From Deltaproteobacteria bacterium (lineage in GTDB: Bacteria > Desulfobacterota > Desulfuromonadia > Desulfuromonadales > BM103), in the NCBI GenBank assembly GCA_006226895.1, contig SBFN01000148.1, forward strand, positions 1 through 12,333: DNA of 12,333 nt, given 5' to 3'. The translations under genes were made by a program, and so were the position numbers. Of this stretch, positions 8,609 to 12,333 are shown one piece after another (position 1 is the stretch's first letter; the number at the start of each line of letters is the position of its first letter). The notes under the pieces are model-generated. The model was not told the DNA's origin. It saw only the letters and a program-made list of their open reading frames with translations, and ran no database searches.

Positions 8609-8799
8609 AAGTTTATTTAGCGACATTAGTGCTTTTTCTGCTTGCTTTCAGTGGCCTGGCCGCCGGCTTGCTTCTCAAACGCAGAGGGCTAAAAGGCGGT
8701 TGAACGCCTCCACCCAGCAGCGGCCGTGATTGCCGGTGTAAATCAGATATTGTCTCAAACATCCAAAGTAAACTCGATCCGCCCGGTGAGGACGAATAA
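8605..8799 (+). CDS. nqrM: Na+-NQR maturation protein NqrM with an in-frame TGA at a conserved cysteine position
   Basis: NqrM (DUF539) is a small membrane protein needed to install the iron centre shared by NqrD and NqrE; its gene usually follows apbE. Here an ATG overlaps the apbE stop (ATGA), with AGAGG at 8593-8597. The frame gives one membrane helix and a basic end (FLLAFSGLAAGLLLKRRGLKGG), which aligns without gaps to the family pattern ending in KGSC. The next codon is TGA (8701-8703), exactly at that invariant cysteine. If TGA ends translation, the product is only 32 residues and lacks all cysteines. If TGA is read as an amino acid, the frame stays open for 31 more codons to TAA at 8797-8799. 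That gives 64 residues with a DCRC (Cys-x-Cys) motif and an acidic end, a normal NqrM size. It may be a selenoprotein, a nonsense mutant, or a sequence error. The identity as NqrM is inferred from position and N-terminal pattern. Confidence 0.62.
8717..8735 (+). promoter_or_regulatory. Weak hairpin downstream of the nqrM TGA (possible SECIS-like element)
   Basis: After the TGA at 8701-8703, GCAG (8717-8720) can pair with TTGC (8730-8733), with one G-U pair, leaving the loop CGGCCGTGA. Two Gs sit at the start of the loop, 19-20 bases after the TGA, close to their spacing in the E. coli fdhF SECIS. The stem has only four pairs and competes with CGGC/GCCG (8721-8724 with 8732-8735). It is compatible with, but does not establish, selenocysteine insertion. 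A separate five-pair hairpin (AGGCG 8694-8698 with CGCCT 8705-8709) encloses the TGA itself. Confidence 0.2.
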
Positions 8800-8828
8800 A
8801 ACCGATAAGTTTAAATTTCTGACCAGCA

Positions 8829-8851
8829 AGTTTGACCTCCTAGGTCAAGCT
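8829..8851 (+). promoter_or_regulatory. Palindrome overlapping the -35 box of the proVWX promoter (candidate operator)
   Basis: AGTTTGACCT (8829-8838) and AGGTCAAGCT (8842-8851) are inverted repeats separated by three bases. The inner seven bases on each side (TTGACCT / AGGTCAA) match perfectly. The repeat covers the putative -35 hexamer of the downstream promoter, and no T-run follows, which fits a protein-binding operator better than a terminator. The regulator is unknown; no regulator gene is visible beside it. Confidence 0.45.
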
Positions 8852-8860
8852 ATGTATGCT
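8832..8860 (+). promoter_or_regulatory. Candidate sigma-70 promoter for proVWX
   Basis: TTGACC (8832-8837) and TATGCT (8855-8860) are separated by exactly 17 bases. The -35 box matches the consensus at five of six positions and the -10 box at four of six. Transcription would begin near 8867, giving a leader of about 330 bases before proV. It is the best promoter-like sequence in the gap between nqrM and proV. Confidence 0.55.
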
Positions 8861-8866
8861 TAAAAG

Positions 8867-9197
8867 ATAAAGGTGACACCCTGCCAGGGTGTTCCATCCT
8901 TGTCCCGCAGGGCCATCGTCAAGAACATCACCCCGAGTGATGTTTCGCAGACGGCCTTCCCTTACAGAGTTGCGCTTGATTCTGCTTTCCCGGTAGAACG
9001 AGTCGCGGGTCGCTCTGTCTTTTTAAAAAAACTAAGATTACGACGTTTTCCGGGGCCCTGCTGACTGCAGACGACCACCCTTCTCTTCTGTTTGCTATTG
9101 GCCGTGGCCATAGGTGTTGCTTCCACCTGGACGCAAGGCACCTCCAAACATCAATCCCAGGAAGCATCTGTCAACTATCTGTAATAATGGAGAAAAA
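8867..9197 (+). promoter_or_regulatory. Structured non-coding leader of proV
   Basis: This stretch contains no convincing gene but several inverted repeats. ACACCCT (8876-8882) pairs with AGGGTGT (8886-8892). AACATCAC (8924-8931) pairs perfectly with GTGATGTT (8937-8944) around a five-base loop, and this hairpin is flanked by GGCC copies (about 8911 and 8952) that can pair as an outer stem. AGGTG (9112-9116) pairs with CACCT (9124-9128). CCCTGC (8879-8884) can instead pair with GCAGGG (8907-8912), which excludes the first hairpin. Together with the terminator-like element at 8995-9024 this resembles an attenuated or ligand-sensing leader. I could not match it to a named riboswitch class. Short reading frames within it lack ribosome binding sites and familiar protein patterns. 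Confidence 0.4.
8995..9024 (+). terminator. Terminator-like hairpin with T-run inside the proV leader
   Basis: AGAACGA (8995-9001) can pair with TCGCTCT (9010-9016) with one internal mismatch, forming six pairs around an eight-base loop. The T-run TCTTTTT ends at 9024, three bases beyond the stem. It could end nqr transcripts, or act as an attenuator for transcripts from the promoter at 8832-8860. The stem is weak, so confidence is low. Confidence 0.35.
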
Positions 9198-10424
9198 ATG
9201 TCACAAGAGGTAAAGGTCTCAGTTAAAAACCTGTTCAAAATCTTCGGCCCTCATCCGAAAAAAGCCATGGCCTTGCTCGAGCAAGGGCTGGAGAAAGAGG
9301 CCATCTTTGAAAAGACCGAGACAACGATCGGTGTGCAGAATGCCAGTTTCGATATCTACACCGGCGAGATTTTCGTCATCATGGGCCTGTCCGGTTCCGG
9401 GAAATCGACCATGGTGCGGATGATCAACCGTTTGATCGAACCGACCGTTGGACAGGTGTTCATCGACGGCGAGGACATCGTCAGCATGACCAATGATGAG
9501 TTGGTCAAAATGCGGCGCAAGAAGATGAGTATGGTTTTCCAATCTTTTGCCCTGATGCCACATATGACGGTTTTGCAGAATGCTGCCTTTGGTCTTGAGA
9601 TGGATGGTATCGACAAGCAGACTCGGGAAGCACGGGCATTGCAGGCGTTAGAACAAGTTGGCCTGGAGGCCTGGGCAGGCAGCATGCCAGACGAGCTTTC
9701 CGGTGGCATGCAGCAGAGAGTCGGTTTGGCTCGTGGCCTGGCCGTTGATCCCGACATCTTATTAATGGACGAGGCTTTCTCCGCGCTTGACCCGCTGATC
9801 CGCACTGAAATGCAGGACGAACTCCTTAAGCTACAAGCCAAGGCGAAACGAACGATTGTCTTTATCTCCCACGACCTCGATGAAGCGATGCGGATCGGGG
9901 ACCGGATTGCCATCATGGAAGGCGGCAGTGTGGTTCAGGTCGGCACCCCTGAAGAAATTCTCCAGAACCCGGCCGATGATTACGTGCGTGCCTTCTTCCG
10001 TGGTGTTGATCCGACCAATATTCTTACTGCCGGCGACATCGCCACCGATACCCAGGTGACCATACCGATTACAGACGGCAAGAGCCCACGAGCAGCACTG
10101 CAAAGACTGATCAAAAATGACCGTGATTATGGCTATGTGGTCGATGCCAACCGCACCTTCAAGGGGATCGTTTCCTCTGACTCACTACGTGAACTGCTTG
10201 ATCAGGAGGAACAACCCCACCTGATCCCTAACGCTTATATTGACGAGGTCGTAACAGCACTTTCCACTGACTCGATGCAGGACATCCTGCCCGATGTCGC
10301 AAGCCATCCCTGGCCGTTACCCGTTCTCGGCGAGAGTGATAAGTATCTTGGCGCCGTCTCCAAGAATCTCTTCCTACGCACTCTGCACCGCAGCGAGCAG
10401 GAAACAACAGAAGTGACGGCCTGA
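9198..10424 (+). CDS. proV: Glycine betaine/proline ABC transporter, ATP-binding subunit
   Basis: ProV is the cytoplasmic ATPase of the osmoprotectant importer ProVWX. The product is 408 residues, close to E. coli ProV (400). Visible ATPase motifs are Walker [10 protein letters not shown] (residues 63-71), the Q-loop in [14 protein letters not shown], the signature [15 protein letters not shown] (from 167), Walker [13 protein letters not shown] (Asp191, Glu192) and the switch histidine in [10 protein letters not shown]. The family-specific N-terminal extension ([21 protein letters not shown]) is present. The C-terminal region after about residue 275 resembles two degenerate CBS motifs ([21 protein letters not shown] and [17 protein letters not shown]), which in relatives sense ionic strength. 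ATG 9198 has GGAG at 9189-9192 and starts the conserved part; an upstream in-frame ATG at 9114 would add 28 unconserved residues. Tandem stops (TGATAA) end it 27 bases before proW. Confidence 0.95.
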   Translation: MSQEVKVSVKNLFKIFGPHPKKAMALLEQGLEKEAIFEKTETTIGVQNASFDIYTGEIFVIMGLSGSGKSTMVRMINRLIEPTVGQVFIDGEDIVSMTNDELVKMRRKKMSMVFQSFALMPHMTVLQNAAFGLEMDGIDKQTREARALQALEQVGLEAWAGSMPDELSGGMQQRVGLARGLAVDPDILLMDEAFSALDPLIRTEMQDELLKLQAKAKRTIVFISHDLDEAMRIGDRIAIMEGGSVVQVGTPEEILQNPADDYVRAFFRGVDPTNILTAGDIATDTQVTIPITDGKSPRAALQRLIKNDRDYGYVVDANRTFKGIVSSDSLRELLDQEEQPHLIPNAYIDEVVTALSTDSMQDILPDVASHPWPLPVLGESDKYLGAVSKNLFLRTLHRSEQETTEVTA

Positions 10425-10451
10425 TAAACCCCACGGAGAAAAATAAGTCTG

Positions 10452-11288
10452 ATGCGAATTTTCAATTTTGATGAACAGCTGATACCTCTTGATGAATGGA
10501 TACAAACCGCTGTCGACTGGACGGTCCTCAACTATCGTGATTTTTTTCAGGTGATCAAGGTTCCAGTTGAGCTTAGCCTGGAGGGTTTGGAATGGGTCTT
10601 TTCAACCCTGCCGCCCTTCGTTGTGATCCTCCTCTTTGCCGTTGCCGCCTGGCGTTATGCCGGGAAAAGGGTAACATTCTTTACCGTTCTCTCTTTCCTG
10701 TTGGTTGGCTACCTCGGGCTCTGGGATGACACCATGACGACTCTGGCGATGGTGATCTGCTCGGTGGTGTTTTGCGCCATCGTCGGGATTCCCCTCGGTA
10801 TCATGTCGGGTCGCAGCGATCGTTTTGAGATGTTCTTGCGCCCGTTCCTTGACGCCATGCAGACGACTCCGGCCTTTGTCTACCTGATTCCGGTGGTCAT
10901 GCTCTTCAGTATTGGCACAGTCTCCGGTATCCTGGCTACGATCGTCTTTGCCCTACCGCCGATCATTCGTCTGACCAGCCTCGGCATCCGCCAGGTTCAT
11001 CCGGAGTTGGTTGAAGCGGCGCTCGCTTTTGGTGCCACACCCTGGCAGGTTTTACGCAACGTACAATTCCCTCTTGCCATGCCGTCGGTCATGGCCGGGC
11101 TCAACCAGACCATTATGATGGCACTCTCAATGGTTGTCATTGCAGCACTGATCGGAGCTGGTGGTCTTGGCAACCCTGTTGTACAAGGCCTGAACACACT
11201 TGAGATCGGCTTGGCCACTATCGGTGGTTTGTCGATTGTTCTTCTGGCGATGGTGCTCGATCGGATCACTCAAGGGATGTCTCACTAA
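10452..11288 (+). CDS. proW: Glycine betaine/proline ABC transporter, permease subunit
   Basis: ProW forms the membrane channel of the betaine importer. The product is 278 residues with about six or seven hydrophobic helices. It is shorter than E. coli ProW (354), which has a long N-terminal extension, and similar in size to many other betaine permeases. The loop that contacts the ATPase is seen as EAALAFGATPWQVLRNVQFPLAMPSVMAG, the EAA motif typical of binding-protein-dependent permeases. Other family stretches are GIPLGIMSGRSDRFE, PFLDAMQTTPAFVYLIPVVMLF and LIGAGGLGNPVVQGL. A GGAG lies at 10435-10438, 13 bases from the ATG. This is longer than usual, so initiation may be inefficient or partly coupled to proV. 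It is followed after 47 bases by proX. Confidence 0.95.
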   Translation: MRIFNFDEQLIPLDEWIQTAVDWTVLNYRDFFQVIKVPVELSLEGLEWVFSTLPPFVVILLFAVAAWRYAGKRVTFFTVLSFLLVGYLGLWDDTMTTLAMVICSVVFCAIVGIPLGIMSGRSDRFEMFLRPFLDAMQTTPAFVYLIPVVMLFSIGTVSGILATIVFALPPIIRLTSLGIRQVHPELVEAALAFGATPWQVLRNVQFPLAMPSVMAGLNQTIMMALSMVVIAALIGAGGLGNPVVQGLNTLEIGLATIGGLSIVLLAMVLDRITQGMSH

Positions 11289-11335
11289 GCAACCTTTAAA
11301 GGTCCATTCACCCATAAAGAAAAAAGGAGAAAAGT

Positions 11336-12333
11336 ATGAAACGTATTTTACTGGTCCTACTGATGTTGGCTCTCGCGACACCAGCCCTGGCTGACTCTCA
11401 CAAACCCGGCAAAGGCGTCAAAGTTAAACCTGCCCGCGCAACCTGGAACACCGGTTACTTCCAGGAAGCCCTGGTAAGCGCGGGTCTGAAAGAGCTTGGC
11501 TACAATGTCATGAAGCCCAAAGAGCTGCAAAACCCTCTCTTCTATCAATCACTCGCTCTGGGTGATCTTGATTACTGGACGAATGGCTGGTTCCCTGTCC
11601 ACGACGGTCAGCTACCAAAGGGTTTTTACGAGAAGGGTGAAAAAGTCGGCTACGTTGTCAAAGCTGGCGGACTGCAAGGCTACCTGGTATCCAAGAAAGA
11701 GGTCGAAAAATACAATATTCAGTCCATTGAAGATTTCAAACGCCCCGAAGTCAAAGAAGCTTTCGACGCCAATGGCGACGGCAAAGCTGACCTGACTGCC
11801 TGCCCTGCGGGCTGGGGTTGTGAAGGGACAATTTCTCACCATCTGGATGTCTACGACCTCGAAGATCATATCAACCCGATCAAGGCCTCCTATTCCGCAA
11901 GCATGGCTGATGCCCTGGCCCGCTACAAGGCCGGCAAACCAGCCTTCTTTTACACCTGGGCTCCGAACTGGACCATCTTCAAGTTCAAGCCGGGCGAAGA
12001 CGTGGTCTGGATGAACGTTCCTGAGATCAAGCCTACAGAAGCGCAAACACCTCAGGTCGATCGCCTGACGGTAAGTGGCATTGAAGGGGCAGTCAGCGAT
12101 CCGGTTAAACTCGGTTTCGTGGTTGCTGATATTCAGATTGTTGCCAACAAGGAATTCCTCGCCGCGAACCCGGCAGCAAAAGAATTTTTCAAGGTTTTTA
12201 CCCTGCCCCTCGGTGATATCAACGAGCAGAACACCAAGATGCAGGAAGGTGAAAAGTCACAGAAGGATATTGATCGACACGTCAAGGAGTGGATTGCCAA
12301 GAACCAGGAGAAATGGAACGGTTGGCTCGAAGC
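11336..12333 (+). CDS. proX: Glycine betaine-binding periplasmic protein, 3' end outside window
   Basis: ProX is the periplasmic substrate-binding protein that delivers glycine betaine to ProVW. The frame is open from ATG 11336 to the window edge (332 full codons). The last residues KWNGWLE align near the end of E. coli ProX, so only a few codons should be missing. A signal peptide is clear: MKRILLVLLMLALATPALA, with cleavage expected after Ala19. The betaine-cage tryptophans of the E. coli protein have counterparts here: Trp85 (NGWFPVHD), Trp160 (AGWGCEG) and Trp208 (FYTWAPNW). Cys156 and Cys162 match the disulfide flanking the middle tryptophan. DANGDGKADLT just before it is a family-typical acidic loop. 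A strong AAAAAGGAG lies six bases before the start, fitting the high level usually needed for a binding protein. Confidence 0.95.
   Translation, partial: MKRILLVLLMLALATPALADSHKPGKGVKVKPARATWNTGYFQEALVSAGLKELGYNVMKPKELQNPLFYQSLALGDLDYWTNGWFPVHDGQLPKGFYEKGEKVGYVVKAGGLQGYLVSKKEVEKYNIQSIEDFKRPEVKEAFDANGDGKADLTACPAGWGCEGTISHHLDVYDLEDHINPIKASYSASMADALARYKAGKPAFFYTWAPNWTIFKFKPGEDVVWMNVPEIKPTEAQTPQVDRLTVSGIEGAVSDPVKLGFVVADIQIVANKEFLAANPAAKEFFKVFTLPLGDINEQNTKMQEGEKSQKDIDRHVKEWIAKNQEKWNGWLE

Noticed and set aside
7574..8626. A 350-codon open frame on the minus strand opposite apbE.
   Set aside because: It mirrors the apbE codon pattern, shows no recognisable domain, and lies opposite a well-supported lipoprotein gene.
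8800..8828. Search for an intrinsic terminator directly after nqrM.
   Set aside because: The AT-rich stretch here lacks a GC-rich hairpin. The nearest terminator-like element is at 8995-9024.
8873..9167. Short open frames on both strands in the gap before proV.
   Set aside because: No ribosome binding sites, no recognisable motifs, and their codons run through the inverted repeats of the leader, so I treat the region as non-coding.

Overview
The window is about 12.3 kb of bacterial DNA, moderately GC-rich, with every recognised gene on the + strand and almost no spare sequence inside operons. It holds a complete Na+-translocating NADH:quinone oxidoreductase operon (nqrABCDEF) with its two maturation genes (apbE, nqrM). 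This is followed by a glycine betaine/proline ABC transporter operon (proVWX). A sodium pump beside a compatible-solute importer suggests a marine or salt-adapted Gram-negative bacterium. My best guess, an inference from overall protein style, is a marine Desulfuromonadales-type organism (Desulfobacterota); no rRNA or marker gene is present to prove it.

Layout: 1-578 is the 3' end of an HDOD-domain signalling protein. After a short gap with a plausible sigma-70 promoter comes a two-CBS-domain protein (677-1114). nqrA to nqrF run from 1317 to 7083 with 1-nt gaps or overlaps, so they are translationally coupled. A small helical protein of unknown function (7113-7571) sits between nqrF and apbE (7571-8608). 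nqrM (8605 onward) overlaps the end of apbE. A stretch of about 400-490 bases without a protein gene follows. It contains a good promoter whose -35 box lies inside a palindrome, then a hairpin-rich leader with a terminator-like element. proV (9198-10424), proW (10452-11288) and proX (11336 to the window end, lacking only a few C-terminal codons) complete the window.

How the genes work together: NqrF takes electrons from NADH through FAD and a 2Fe-2S cluster. They pass through the NqrD/NqrE iron centre and the covalent FMNs on NqrC and NqrB to quinone, while Na+ is exported. ApbE attaches the FMNs and NqrM is needed for the NqrD/E iron site. ProVWX imports glycine betaine under osmotic stress.

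Two things stand out. First, nqrM has an in-frame TGA exactly where the first conserved cysteine of the family (the KGSC motif) should be. Thirty-one open codons with a Cys-x-Cys motif follow, so this is either a selenocysteine-type recoding event or a broken gene. Second, nqrE reads 35 codons past its normal end, across the start of nqrF, because CAA stands where a TAA would give the usual length. Both anomalies are one base from the canonical gene, so sequencing error must be excluded first. The leader of proVWX also looks like a regulated RNA/DNA element not explained by the coding genes.
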